From contig JAFREQ010000076.1 of the NCBI GenBank assembly GCA_025331565.1, positions 1,984,001-2,048,000 of the forward strand: a stretch of DNA of 64,000 nt. Reading direction: 5' to 3'. The position numbers and the translations under genes were made by a program. Below the pieces are notes generated by a model that was not told the DNA's origin, did not search any database, and saw only the letters and a program-made list of their open reading frames with translations. Numbering within the stretch: position 1 is the stretch's first letter; each line of letters begins with the position of its first letter. Below are positions 28,101 to 42,500 of this stretch, piece by piece. Source of the DNA: Holacanthus passer (lineage: Eukaryota > Chordata > Actinopteri > Pomacanthidae).

Positions 28101-31100
28101 GAGAAAACAATCCTGTGCAACTCAACAAGTACAGAAAGGCAGCAGCACTTTCAGAGTTAGGGGTTCTATTTTCACTTCCTTCTCTCACCTGAAACGCGTG
28201 TTCACTTGTGTTCCTGTCAAAAAAAAACCCCCACTAAGTAGATTATGTGATATATCTAATTATGACCCGCGCAGTTAAATCAGCTTAAAATCCTGCAGTG
28301 TTTTTCTCCTCTTAAATGCTTTTATTGGGTATTTTACTGCTTTTTGTGGACGTCCAACTAATTCCAGCTAATCTCAGACAAAGGATCACTGTATTTGTCT
28401 GTTGAATGGACATCAGCCAGACATCTGCAAGTACAAACCTTCCCGAAAACACCCTCAGAACCGTCTGTGGCTCCAACAATCTGAACCAGACCAACTGAAC
28501 ACAACAAGAGCTGTTTTTGCCAGTCTGACGTATTTGAGGCAGATTGTGACCATTGAGAGGATCGCTGTGATCCATCGCAGAGCTGGTTTCTCCTTTTTAG
28601 GCTTTTTCTGGGGTTGCGCCAAAAGGCTTGTGCAATAAACTACATCCTCTTTAGGGCTGCTGCTGCTGCTGCTTCAGTGGAAAACAGTGCAAAAAACGAT
28701 TTTGTTGTCTGTGCTGAAAGTCTGACTGGATTATGTTAGACGTAGCCCTTTAGACAGTTTCACTACTTCAAACTGATCACGAAGCAGCTTCAGTCAAATA
28801 ATAGTGATTCTGTTTGGCTGACTTTCTTTTTGACATTACAACACACACACTATGCAACAATAATAATATAAATCATTAGCGTTTTCTGATGCTTTTAAAC
28901 CTATATTTTCTATTATGATCAGGTGACAAACCATTCCATGAATCAAATTCTTTTATTACATATGTGGATATATCTATAAATCATATCAAGTTCAAAGGTA
29001 TCGACTGAGTCTTTATAGAAAGTGATGTGTCCTCCCAAATAGTATGACTCATGCCTGATGATGCATATATACATGAAGGAGCTTTTCTCACTACTTTTTT
29101 TTTCTCCTTACAGAATATTTAATGTTGTGTGTTCCCAGCAGTGCACACAGCTTGTCTTGTTTTCAAATTGTAAATAAATTAACAGTAAGATGAATTCCTT
29201 TAAAAATGGATCACAACACTTAATGGGCTTTGATTAGACTTGAAGCAACAGGAGTCCTGATCGGTGACAAACAATCAAAGACGTAAAACTGAAACAAAAA
29301 CAATGTGAAAAAGAAAAAAGGAAGGCAAAGGGACTTACGTGTGCAATGGTAAGCCTCCTTGCTGCTGAAAGCCTTATTGCACTGGAAGCACTGGGTTCCC
29401 TGGACCGAGCAGACTGGTGTGAATAGATGACCATTAAGCGCCTTCTTGTCCTTCTCTTTGACGTCCTTCTCTTTCTCCTTCTTTTCTCTGTCCTTTTCCT
29501 GCACAGGTGGGATTATCATAGTTAACATACAAACCAGCCACACCAGGAGAGGAAGGTCACTTTGAGTTCAATAATTCTTTAGCCAATCAGATGTTTGCAT
29601 GTAGAGTAGATACCAGACACTGACAAAATGTCTCAGCATCTGGCCAGTTGCTTATGTTAAATTTCAATCTGAATCCAGCAGAGCAGCATTATTACTCTGA
29701 TGTACTACACAGCAGGGGGCTTTGCATATTAAGTGATGCATTATTTATGCTGACAACAAACTGCCTCATTAAGACACTACTTTAAATGTAGTGCGTCTTT
29801 GTTTCAGACAGTGTTTGCTGTTTTGCTTCATTTAAAGACAATTGGATTTTCTTTAGAAAACTCTGATATTTGGTATATTTTGACAGGATTACTGGAGTTT
29901 TATAATACTGGCAGTACATAGCAACTGTGGTAAACAAGTACCAATTAGAGTGACCATTTCTACCAAAGGGCAATCAATTTTCATAATACATATCGTTTCG
30001 TCTTCTCAGCTACAATAAGGCTCTTATTCAAACCATCTTGATGATGAATGAGCAGGGAGGACTTCAGTGTGCTGAAACACACTGCAGGATGCATGACTAC
30101 TGACGGAGACACGCTGTCTGGGAATCAAATCTTTGACCTTTCTATAACAGGGCAGTCTTTCTGCTGCCGCCATATTCATGGACGAGGTCATCCTCAGCTG
30201 TTGGTCATCTCTGTACGCTGAGCTGAATCACAATCCCATAAAGTGATGCAGAGAAGAACAGAGCTCTTATTCTCCTGGATTTACATCACAGAGCCTCCAC
30301 CCAAACCCAGAGGAAATGGGAAAATGGAGTTTCCAGCTCCTTTTAATGGCCGGCCCTGGGCCTCTTGGTTTGAGGGGACCACAAAGCTCTGACATACTAG
30401 AGCTCATTTTGTTCATTTGCTTCAAGATACCATGAGGCTGACTGGACCACAGCGAGCCTGCATGTTTCATAGCCATTACAACACTTAGCATTCATTCTCA
30501 CTTCCTGCAACAACAGCTATCTAACCAAGGGTGAAACACGTCGACAAACTTCTACGAACCAGAAGCTTAATAAAGTATTCATCACCACAGAAACCTTTCT
30601 AAGAAGCATATGTTTCCTGTTAATATCTAAAAAATACAAAAACAGTCCAACTTAGTGGAAAAACACAGGAAGCAAAGATGATTCTCAGCACATTTCTTTT
30701 AGCTGCAAGCGTTCACAACAGGAGAAGTAATCACTCGTGACTTCTAAACCAGAGATTTGAACAAAAAGACAGTCTAGTGAAACGCACTGCAACAGGCAAT
30801 GACTTCACTGGAAAAAGACATCAGCCCAGAGGGGAACACCGGTCACTTTTAACATGATATTGTGACAGTCTCTTTCACTGCAATTTCACTGGGAAACTAG
30901 AGCATTGTGTTAGCCTACCTCCAGCCAACCTTTCCATCTCAGTGAGAAGCCATGGCTCCCTGTGAATCTCCTGTATAACATCCCTGGCTGTGGCTGAGCG
31001 GCTGAAGCTACTACCAGCGCTGAGGCTCCATCAGGAAAGCAGCAATGAGGAAGTGACTGGCTCACTACAGGAGGTGTTATTACTGCAATGAGCTTTCAGT

Positions 31101-34100
31101 CTGGTACAGACGCTCTGTCAAAACTGCACAAACTAGATGCGCTTACAGAACATTCACACTTTGAATATTGAGCAGAAACTCTGTGTGAACAGTATATCCA
31201 AAAACAGATCAGCTGACAATAGTCACAAATAAAAAAGGATATTTGGATATTTCTGAGAAAGTGAGAAGAAAATTTATTACTTGATGGGAAGAAATAATGC
31301 TAGGAGAATCTTTTAACAAGTCTCATCCAGTTGAATCCAATGATGAAATGAGGAGTTTCAGTGTGTTTAATGTGTGTGTGTGAGACAGGTCTGTGGTTGA
31401 TGAAGTGGCCATTTTGGTTGTCACTGAATACTGCATTTACATAAATTATTGATCCAATCCAATCACCCTGTTCCCATTTGAATATTAAAGCTTTGGTAAC
31501 TGTCTTGGGAGTCTGTAAAAACCGTAATTTTGACCTTTGGCAGGGAGCAACCAGCCACAGGCTGTAGTGCACTCCTTCCGAATCCTGTCTCTTTAAAAGC
31601 AAAGCGATGGCTGAGGTTAGAGATCGGATTATAAAACCACAGCCAACTTCGTCTTCCTGTTTTACTTCCTGTTCACCCCTGTGTCTCTTTGCAAAGGCTG
31701 CACAATTACAGGCAGCAAACACAAGTTTAAGGAACTATATATAGTCCCTTTTAGTCACAAATAGGAGTATTTAGCAGCATAATTTTAAAATCTAAACACT
31801 GACAGTTGTATTTGCACATCATAATAATGGATATTTCAAAAACACTATGTCAATATTGCGATTTTCAAGGTGCAATCCTGAGTTTTGGGATTTCCAAATT
31901 GCAGTATTATGACTTCTAAATCATGATCATCTCAATCATTTGTGAATTTCCCCACTGTGGGACGAATAAAGGTTTATCATATCTTATCTTATGTAGGGAG
32001 GTACTAATGAAAAAATTTTTTTTCTTTCACTCAAATAAGTTTACCTGACAGATATAATAAGGCGTGTCATCACTCACAGTGTAATAACGGCTGACTACTA
32101 CTATATTCTCACTGGAAAAAAAAAACACCTTTGGCAGGCGAGTTACCTGACATGGCTCCGTGTGAGAATAAAAAGATGACTTTGACCACATCTTACACTA
32201 CAGCCCACGTCTGGGACTAGAAAATGTTACGGGCTCAAAACCAAACCTACTGGGGAAATCTGAAAGGGGGAAGTTACGAGGAACATTGACTTGCCCTAAA
32301 GCAACACACGTAACCCCACAGCTCTTCAAGTGGGGCTGTTCAGAGGCTGACAGAAGGAGATGAGTGGGACAGCTCCCAGTATGACTGTGTGCGAACGTGT
32401 GAATGTGGAGCGCAGTGAGGCTGAAAAGCAGGCTGGAATAAATGTTTAAGGAGGAGAAGTCTATGAAAGGAAGCTGAATTTTGACCAAACTCACAGCACA
32501 CATAAAAGCCCTGCTCTGAGAAGCAGTGAGGTAAATAGTGCATCATGAAATATAGCAAATCTACCTTTACAGTCTTGCCACAGTTTTACCGACAATGATT
32601 AAAAATTCAGTGTTCCCTCACCCTGGTCTTTTTGTACATCTTGTTCTTGAGGTAGCTGAAGGTCCGGCTGACTTTGGTCACGCTCTTTGCCTCAGTGTCG
32701 CTCCGCAGAGGGCCAGGCTCCTCCTCTGATATACTGGTACACAAGCACACACACAAATTTTATTTTATCCTGTTCACAGAAAAATTTTTCTTTACAGCCC
32801 TATAAAGCCTCAACGGAGAACCAGTGGACTGCCTACAGGAACCTCTCTACACCATTTCTTTACAGGACTATAAAGGTCCCAGCTGCAGTAAAAAACCTAA
32901 AGAACAATTTTATAGAAATGTGTATGTGCAGAGGTGGACTGACCTGTATGCTAGTGACCCAGAGGTGCTGGAAAAAGACCTCATACCTGGAAAGAACCGA
33001 GAGAGAAAGTGAACAGCAGGACAAAAATTCACGAGTCGGTAAAAACAGGACAACAGGTTATTTTTATTCGCTGTATTCGTCATCTCAGGTGGAAATTCTC
33101 CTTCCTGCCTCTATTTAAGGCGGTGAACATATTGTCACCCTGCTTTCCCTACAGTTAAGTGAATGACCTCACTGACAGACAGGATTGTCAGTGCCAGTCC
33201 TGGCTGCGAGAATTGGGCAGAGAGTTGAAAAACTCATGCTCTCCTGTCCTTCAACAGCTACCTTTAATGCCCTTGAGCAAGGTATTTAGCATGTAGCGAC
33301 TCTCACGGAAGCTGCGTGGAAGCCAAGAACAAAATGACTCTGGCACTGATGAGGGCGACCAGCTCTGAGGCCAAAAGCTGAAGCTGAAGCATTGCCTTTA
33401 GATCCAGTGCCAATAATGGCTGCTAGATACTGGCTTCAAAAAAATCTTTGGCTGCACAGAGGTCCAACCTGAAATAGGCAATTTTAAAATACCAAGTCAA
33501 ATTTTCCCCCAAGACATTATGGTCTCAATACCTAATCACATATTTATTTTGTGACTTGGCTATACAGACAACCTACTGAAGTTATACCCAGCGTCCTGAT
33601 TTATTCAAATTTGGATTTCCTGGCTCCAGTAACTACTTTCGAATAATCTCTGACCTAGTTGTACTTGTAATCTGATTGAACATAATATAAATAAGTATCA
33701 ATAATTAAAACATGGAATGAAAGCATGCACTGAAGTCTTTGCCAAATAATCACCACAGAGTCTCTACTTATTTGGTATCATTTAATAGTAGGCATGCATC
33801 TTTTCAAGGGAACAACTCTGCTTCCTTCTAAACATTAACTTCTACCCAACATTCTGACGTACACGCATATATGCAAAGCGTCGCTCGCTTGCTCTGAATC
33901 AGAAAGTCAAACCCAAAACAGGATAATGAGGGCAAAGTTTTGGCCTGACTGTGTTGCTAGAAACACAGTCAAGGAGACAGAGAACACGAATGGAAATATC
34001 TCACAGATAAGAAAAGGGAAGGCTCAGAGTCTTTAACTAAAGGTGACAGACTCACATTTATCTGCAGGGAAGAAAGGGCTTCCTCAGTTCACCTGCACTG

Positions 34101-36548
34101 TTTATGGTTATTCTTTTTCCTCTTTCTCTGCCAATTGTGTTTCATTTTTGCAGAGACAAAACAAAGGACTAATCTGAGTAAAGGTCAGCTAAATATTGGG
34201 CCGGGTGGGGGACGGGAGAAGCCAAGGTCGTATTTAATGTCGTCAACAGGAATTATTAACACAACGCTGCATAGGTGAGAGGTGGTTTTCTACACCAGCG
34301 ATTTCACTACCAGCTCATTCTAATTGCACATCCATACTGCAAGCAGCTTAATATCAGCAGTAATTAGTGGTTTCCTTATGACAAGTTTGTTGCATTTGTT
34401 GAACTTTTGGGCTTCATCGCCCTTCAGCATCGAGATGTATTCAGGCTTAAGTGCATATCTTTCTGTAACTGCCAAAGCTTAAATGCAAAAGACACTCAGC
34501 CAGTGCAAAGCAGCATAAACTGAAAGGTCGCTTTAGTTGAGGCTGCATGGTCACGCATAATTTCTTAGGATATTCAATATAATCTGTGTATTTCGTGATG
34601 GAGCAGTACCAGTTGACCTTGCCTACATCTATTTGAGTAATTCCAGAAAGGTTTAGAGTGAGGAAACATGAAGATCTTACTATATTTCAGGTTACAGGTC
34701 AGTTCACAGGTGCAGAAATCTGGGTCCTTAGGTAACTCCCAGTTGATTAAGGGATACTATGCAGGATTTTCCTAAAAGACCATGTATAGACTCATACAAA
34801 AGCAATTCCTCTCAATGACCACCTACGGCCCACTAGAAGTGTGTGGCGGCCATCGCATTTTCTTATTTTCTTTTATTTTGCATAGTGTCCCTTTAAAATT
34901 TGTGAGTGTCTAACGTTGTAACTGTGTTCCTTGATCCTACTACTTTTGCCGGGCTGTACTGCTTATCACTATGTCAACTGAATCCCTTTCAGCAGGATGA
35001 GCCATCATTTTCTATGCACATATTGAATAGTAATGACTCTGGTTTACAGTCCTTTGGGGGAGATCTAGGACTCTAACAGGAACAGCAACTGTTCTGACAT
35101 CACAGCTATTTTCTACTGCAGCTAAGTTTACAGTACATTACTTACTCAAGTTATCCTCATCATCGCTAGATGAAGAGTCCCCATAAATGAACTGAGACTT
35201 AGATTTGGTGAGGATGGGAGAAAGGTTGAAAGAGAAGGAAATTCGCCTCTTACGTCTCAGGCGTCCCACTGCTGGGGTGGCAGGAAGGAAAGAACCACAG
35301 CACGAATTGATGATTTGTTAAAATTAAATAACTTTACAACAGTGAGGAACTTCAATCTACCTATACAAGTTAACTGGTGAAAATAAAAATCTTTTCAAAG
35401 CCTGTACACTCACACAGATGTTTCCACTTATTCTGACCATTTCTGACTTTTCTACTGTATTTATCATGGTTGGGAGTGATTCTAGAAAAATCACAATGAA
35501 ATGTATACTTCATTTAACGTTCAACAATTCTCATTACACTATAAAGTGTAACAAAGTTGAATGAATATGTTTTGTATAAAGAAACAAGAGTTTGATGACA
35601 CTATCATGCTGACTTTTATTTCCCCAAAATTCAGATTGGATCCTTTTTCATTAGTTGCTATGTGTGACCTTTTTTAGCTTCTATAGGTTTATAAGTCTGA
35701 GAACCACTGCCCAAAACTGACTGCGCTCCTTGTGCACACCGGGCCTTCAAAGCCTTGAAATAGGAGCATGTGAAGTAGACTTTTAGATATTTACCTCTTT
35801 GACTCATTTAGCATGCTCAGCTTGTCATTTTGATATATTATGACTTTAAAGAAGGATAATAGAAAGGAAATCTCTTGATGTTACATAGATCTATTGATCT
35901 ATTAAAGAGGTCAGAGAGGCTCAATGTTACAAGTAACAGCCATGATCTGGATCAGTAATTGCACACTGACGGCAAAAGAGAAAAGCAGCCGCACTACTTG
36001 TCACTCACCATCAATGTCTCTCTGGCTGATGGCAAGCATGGACACAGACTTGGTGAGGGGCAGGGTCATGGGAGGACAGCTGTTTCGCAGAGGCCGATAC
36101 CGTCTTGATTTCTGGAGCGTAAAACACAAGGTTGAGTCAGTGCATGGCAATGTGAAAAAAGGACACCAAACCAGGCAGAGATAACGTGGAACAAAACATT
36201 ACCAGTCACTAAACTGGAAACAGAAATGACAAACTTAAAAGGGAAACTACAAAAATGATTTGTGATGTTGTGTTCACAATTTATTTTAATTCAATGAGAG
36301 CGGGGAGAAGCCACCTGAGGAAAGCGATGTTTATTAATTCTTACAAATCCCCGAACTGACAAGTCTCAAAGTTCCCCTGACTGCTTATAAGTCTTGTTTA
36401 TGTACAAGCAAATCCATTTTTCCTCTCATGTGAATTAGGTTGAGGATGTTTTGGAGGAACCCTCAGGGCTGACTGCGTGACAGTATGAAGATATGACATC
36501 TAAAGGACGAATGTCTGTGTATGTATGTCTGTGTATGTATGTCTGTGT

Positions 36549-36590
<42 letters not shown>

Positions 36591-39500
36591 GCTGACCGGG
36601 TCATGTAGTCTGCTATGCTCCCCCAGCTCCTCCTGCTCCTCTGTCAGAGAAACCAGGGAGCCTCGGTCATCGCTGTCATGCCGGGGCATCCTTGCAGGCT
36701 CCAGGATTCGGGGCCCCTGGTTTGCGGGGCCCCTCAGCTCTTCTTGGACCCCACTGAGCCCCTCCAAGCTGTAGCTGTTTGGACAAACAGAACTCAGAGG
36801 TGACCTCAAAGAAGGAGGAATGACTGCACTGTACACATACACTCCACTAGTCTCTCTGGACTATTCATCACAGCTTTCAGGTTGCACACAGCTATTGGTG
36901 CAGCAAACACAAACACATACAGACATGCACACATGCACCTGTTGACGTACACACACACACACACAGCTGGTCCTGCACAGTGTTTAGCCAGCTGAGTTAT
37001 CACTGGGCTCCAGAGCAGATTTACAGCTGAAGCATTGGCAAATGACTTCCAACATCAGCATCAGCATAGAAAGCGCTGCAGCTGTGATTTACAAACCCAA
37101 TTACATCGATCTATGACTGGAAATAAGAGACCTTGAAAAATCCAATACAATGATTATGGAGAGGAAAACTACAGCTACATTTCAGGATGAGCTATGCTAC
37201 CCGGCTGCAGCTCTATTCGCTTCAGGACAGACTCGGTGATAGTTAAAGCTCCAGCAGTAAATCTCTCTTATCTCCAGCCCTTGGCTTTGCATGGCACTCC
37301 ATTATCTAGCAAATCATCAGTCCAACACATTCAAACATCACTAACCTAAACTGGACCAAAAGAATCATGACTCGGTGATTATCAGTGACCAGTGTGGACC
37401 AGCACTCACCTATCCTCAGGGCTGTGAATGTAGATGACTATATCTGTCCTATTAAGGCCTGATTCCTGTCCGTATGATTACATGCTATCATATAGAGCCA
37501 CAAGGTCCTCAGTACTGATGTACCCATGTTAAACATGAACAACACCGGCAGCTGTTGCAGCTCTCTGCTGATGCTCCTGACTGACAGACTGACTGGGCAG
37601 GGCATTCATACACTCACAAAAACACATGCACACAGGCATATACACCCCTCTAAAACCACAAATGCAAATCAAACAGCATGTAAATAGGCCCTCTTCAAAG
37701 TAGGTCAGAGAAACAAAGCATCACACACAGACACACTGTACCTGAGGAAACTAACTACTTCAACACGGTGGCTGTGGGGAACAGCAGGAGGGTACCAGCT
37801 GATGCTAACAGGGTGTGAGGTGGAGGAGTTAGTCAGGGGAACAATGGAGATGGAGATAAAGAGGAATGATGAGGAGCAAGTATGACATGAGTAACAGCGA
37901 GGCAGAGAGAGGAGGATGTGAAAGGGACAGAATTACAGAGGTGTTAGAAGACAGTGACGATGTTCCGGCATAAGTGCGCTACTGCTCCGAGGATGTGCAT
38001 TTCACATTGTCAAATGTAAGCACTGTAAATCGGTTCAAGTTCATTTCCTGTTGCAGTGTTATGGTAATATCGAGAGCAGCCAACCCTAACCCAGAAATGC
38101 AATACTGTCAAATATTCTAGGTGCTATAAACAGTGCTGAAACCACTGCTGGGGCAGACACTGCTTTCTTGTGAAGGTGTGGCCCAATGGTTAAAGCAGTG
38201 ACATCTGACCTGATAGATATAGAGGAGGGCTGATATCATTGGCCATTGTTAGCTAATCACAGATAACGCTGTAACAGCACAAATGTCACCTGATAAGTGA
38301 TAAGAATTTGCAGCAAAGAAATGTTAAAGATACAGTTAGTTTTAGGTCATTCAGAAGAGTTTGTCCACCAGAGAGCAATGGCAACTTTATTATTCAAGTA
38401 GTTAAAGAGGAGTTAACCAGAACCAGAGGAACTCACTGGTACTGAGTAAAGTGAAAAGATTAATGTGCTGACATGTTGCTTGGGTCTCATCCCAACAAAA
38501 CTGCATTACACTACCCTACACTTGTGACTGCTACCTGGGTGTGGACACGTACACCAATTAGAACTGTTGCATATTCAATAGCCTTCTTGGCCTTCTTGAG
38601 AAGTCAGCTCAGCAGAAACAGCTACACTCAGGGTGCATGTTTCTTTTTTTTATATTATTCTTTTTTATACCCGGCTTCTCCTGTCTCTTTCCTGATTCTT
38701 CTAGGTCAATGTGCGGTTTTTCACACAGTCAACAAAGCCGTTCTTCTTGCATTTAGAACAATTCTGCACAACACAAGGACAGCTTCCATCCTGTTTTCAC
38801 TGCTGGGGCGCACTGTCTTCTCCAGGACTCAGTTCAAAACTCCTCTGATGCCTTTACAGTCTTGAAAAATTCCCTACAGGAACTTATTACACACACAAAA
38901 AAGTCTTTCTGTTCTCAATCTCTAGCCAATACAGTCCTCTGAGCCTCCAGAGCTAAGCTCGCCTCTTTCTGTGTGGCTGCTTGTTATTACCACTGCAATA
39001 CAAAACACCAGTGTGTCTCAACCATCTATTTGCCACAGTATTTGTTGGGTGAAAAGAGAGCAACATTTTGCCTGCAGGGACGGAGCATAATACAGCAGCA
39101 GATCAGCAAGCATACATTAAAAAGTGGGAGACTGACAAATTCATGTAGGTGTACCACATGAATTTGCCATTGCATGTCACCGAACAACAAGTCTTAACAA
39201 TACATGAACTGATAAATGTGATTCATTAGTACCTTCTCCTGTGAAAGGTCGGCTTCCCCTCACCAGGGCTACGGGTGGAGCTGCAAGTGACGGATGAGAC
39301 AGACAGGAAGTGACGGATGATGGGTGAGACGAGTTGGGATATGAGGGGATGGCAGGTCAATAAGAACATAATGAATGAATGAACTACATTATTTGAGGAC
39401 GGGATCATAATCTTTTCAGTAGGCTGGATATCCATGGGCACTATTGTGTGTGTATGAAACTGAGACACACACCGCCACGTTAGAGGAGTAATAATAATGG

Positions 39501-42500
39501 TGTTTTTCAGAATAATGATCTTAAAGGAATAATTTTGCATGATGGGAAATTCACATTCTTGCAATAGAGTCAAATGAGAATATCGATGACCCTCTCATAT
39601 CTAACCATTAAATACGAAGCGGGAGCCAGACAGTAAGATTAGCCTAGCTCAAAGACTGGAAGCAGAGGGAAACAGCTGGCCTGGCTCAATAAAATCCACC
39701 TACCAGCCCATCTAAAGGTCATTAATTTAAAAAAAAAAAAAACCCTCTAAAGTGACAATTTGTAGCTTTGCTAGGGTTATGTGCCAAACAGTTTCTTCTG
39801 CTGGGACCAGTGACTTGCCTGACAATCTCAAAGTAAAATCAAAACTCAAGGAAGTTACTGCACCCAGCCAAGACACAGTCCTGTGCGTAACTTTTTGAAC
39901 TTTTTTCACTTGTACAGATTCAACAAAGAAAAGAAAACTTGTTGAATAGTGACCTAGAGGTACAGGAATGTTGATTTTGTGACCGTTGGACAGAGCCAGC
40001 TGTTTCCCACAGTTTCCAATCTTAATGCAAAGCTAAGGCAACCAGCTGCTGGCTGTAGCTTCATATCTATCATACAGACTTCTTCTCTTCCAACTCTCGG
40101 CAAGTAACTGTATTTCCCAAAATATTGAACAGTAGAAGGGAGCAAATCAGGCACGAAGTGATGACGGCATGAGTTTGTCTCACTAATTAGCTCTTATTGC
40201 ATCCATTTTCCTGTCGCTCCACATGTATGAGACACTTCTACAGTCACAGAAATTTCACAGTCCTGATGGTTTACACAGCATGCACTTCCAGCAGCAGGAA
40301 GAACCTTTCTCTAAATGTTTAGTCTTAATCACTTTGCATGCTTCTTATGTGCTCCAGGTGCCTCATGTTTATCTATAAAAGGCACCTCCAGTCAAAAAAT
40401 TATTCTTCTTTCCGTCATTAGTTACACTGTTAAGAAAGACTAAGGATGAAAGCTCATGGTAATGGCTTCCTCTGCCCAACCTGGATATAATAACAATAGC
40501 TGAAGTCTAAAGCGGTTATTTTTCTATATTCATTCCAACATCCTGGCACAGGCCGTTAAGTGTCAGGCAGTCTGTGATAGGCTGCTGTTGTAGCACAGAG
40601 GACAAAACAGATGTCAAGGTTGAGTTCTTATTGTGAGTGTGAAGTAGCACATGTCAACTGATGACTACTGTACATGTTGCTGTAAGTGTGAATGAGTGTG
40701 TACATCCATATGTGTGCAACAGTGTGTACGTGTGTTGAAGTTGAGGTGTGTGTCTCTGGGACTTTGTGTGCACAATGTTGGGAGCTCCCCACCAACTCCA
40801 GACAAATGGCAACACAGCTGCTCACAGCAGGAAGAGGAAACACTCTACATGGCACAGAGGAACTGACATCAACAAGCTCTAATAATACTGACATGTGCAT
40901 ACATCAGGTCTACTGACATGCACTGAGTAACACCAGCAGCTGATGTCAAGGACAAAGAAGAGATATTCCTATCTGACAGTTCATCTGAAAGAACCTAATA
41001 TGATCTAGTCCCTTTCCCAGTCTCACCTCCTCTGGTTCATCTCGGCGTCTCCTCCGTTGTTCTTTCCAGGACCCCAGCTGTGGCGGCGAAGAGGAGACAG
41101 GGAGCGGATGCTGTTGCGGAAAAGACTGGAGCGGCGCGGTACCTCTGTCACTCTGTCTTTGGCCTCTTCTTCAGCTTCTCCTCCTCCTCCTCCACCTCCT
41201 CCACCACCACCACTGTCCGGTCCTGCGGTGACAGTAGCTCCAGTCTGGATGCCCTCCTCTGGGCTCCAGCTGCATTCCAGGGCCTGGCTGCCCTCGGGAC
41301 TGGAGCTGGACGGACCAACGCTGGCGGTGTCGTCTGTGGATGAACAGGAGACGGAAACCTCGCTGGCACTGTCTCCTCCAGTCACTGGTTCATCGCTCTG
41401 CAGATGTCCACGAAATATATAAATTATTATTATTATAATTATGCAAAAGCCTCACTGCCTGGCATCATGTGCCTATGGGGAACTGTCAAAGTAAAAGAAA
41501 CACTACCTAAAAGTGATTTTATCATGAGCCACGAGAACGGCTTCATTAATTCAAAAATGAGTGAACTCAATGCCAAACTCTAATGAAATCTTGATTGATT
41601 TATTATTTCGGGGACCAGACGTTTGCAAAAATAGCTTTTTTTCCCACTTCTATCCCACATTTAATCAAGGAGTGCTCCAGTGGAAAGTGAACTATAATCC
41701 AGTGTCAGTGCCTTGCTCTGCTTACAGAGCCACACAGGAAGTGGAACCAGGTACAGCAAAAGAGGAACACCTTAAACCTATAAGACAATGTCACTATTTT
41801 ATCAGCCACACAGAGGAAGCATATAATGGGACAGAACAGAAGAGAATAGAGCAAAACAGACTAGATGTCCTTAAATTATCGCTAATTACCTAGCCTATCA
41901 CGTTGTATATCCATCAGCATTTCTTCACTGAAGCATGCGATGAATTAGGAGAATGCTGCAGAGCTATTTAACCCACAGGAATGGGATATAATGAGGACCA
42001 AATGGCAAGACTTAGGGATAATGAGCCAGAGCCACTTTATAGGAACCCTGACATTAAAACAAACACCAATAAATGATGGCAACTTGTGAAAACAAAGCTT
42101 TCCCAGACAAATGTTGCAAAGTCTTTTCAAGATTTATTCTTCATTGTTACAGGTCTGTCTTAGTGATTTCATATGTATAGAATACAGAGAGAAAATGCTA
42201 CATTTATGGTTTGTCCGACCATGCTGGGACTCCTTGTATTGTCCTTGAGCGGTCTTACTTGTCTGACGGTTCTGTAATATAAGCAATGAATAACGCCATG
42301 AAAACACAATATTGGTAAATACTCTTCAGCCTGGGTCTGGTGGGAAAGACCTTGTGCATGTACACACACAGGTATGGGAGAGTCCATTAAGAGCTAATTT
42401 GTAGGTGTGAGCTTTAACTGGGCCTATTGTGCTGCCAGCTGCAGTAGGAGAGTCGAGCATAGAGCTGCTTCTGTTGGAGAGCGTGGAATGAAAGATCTGC

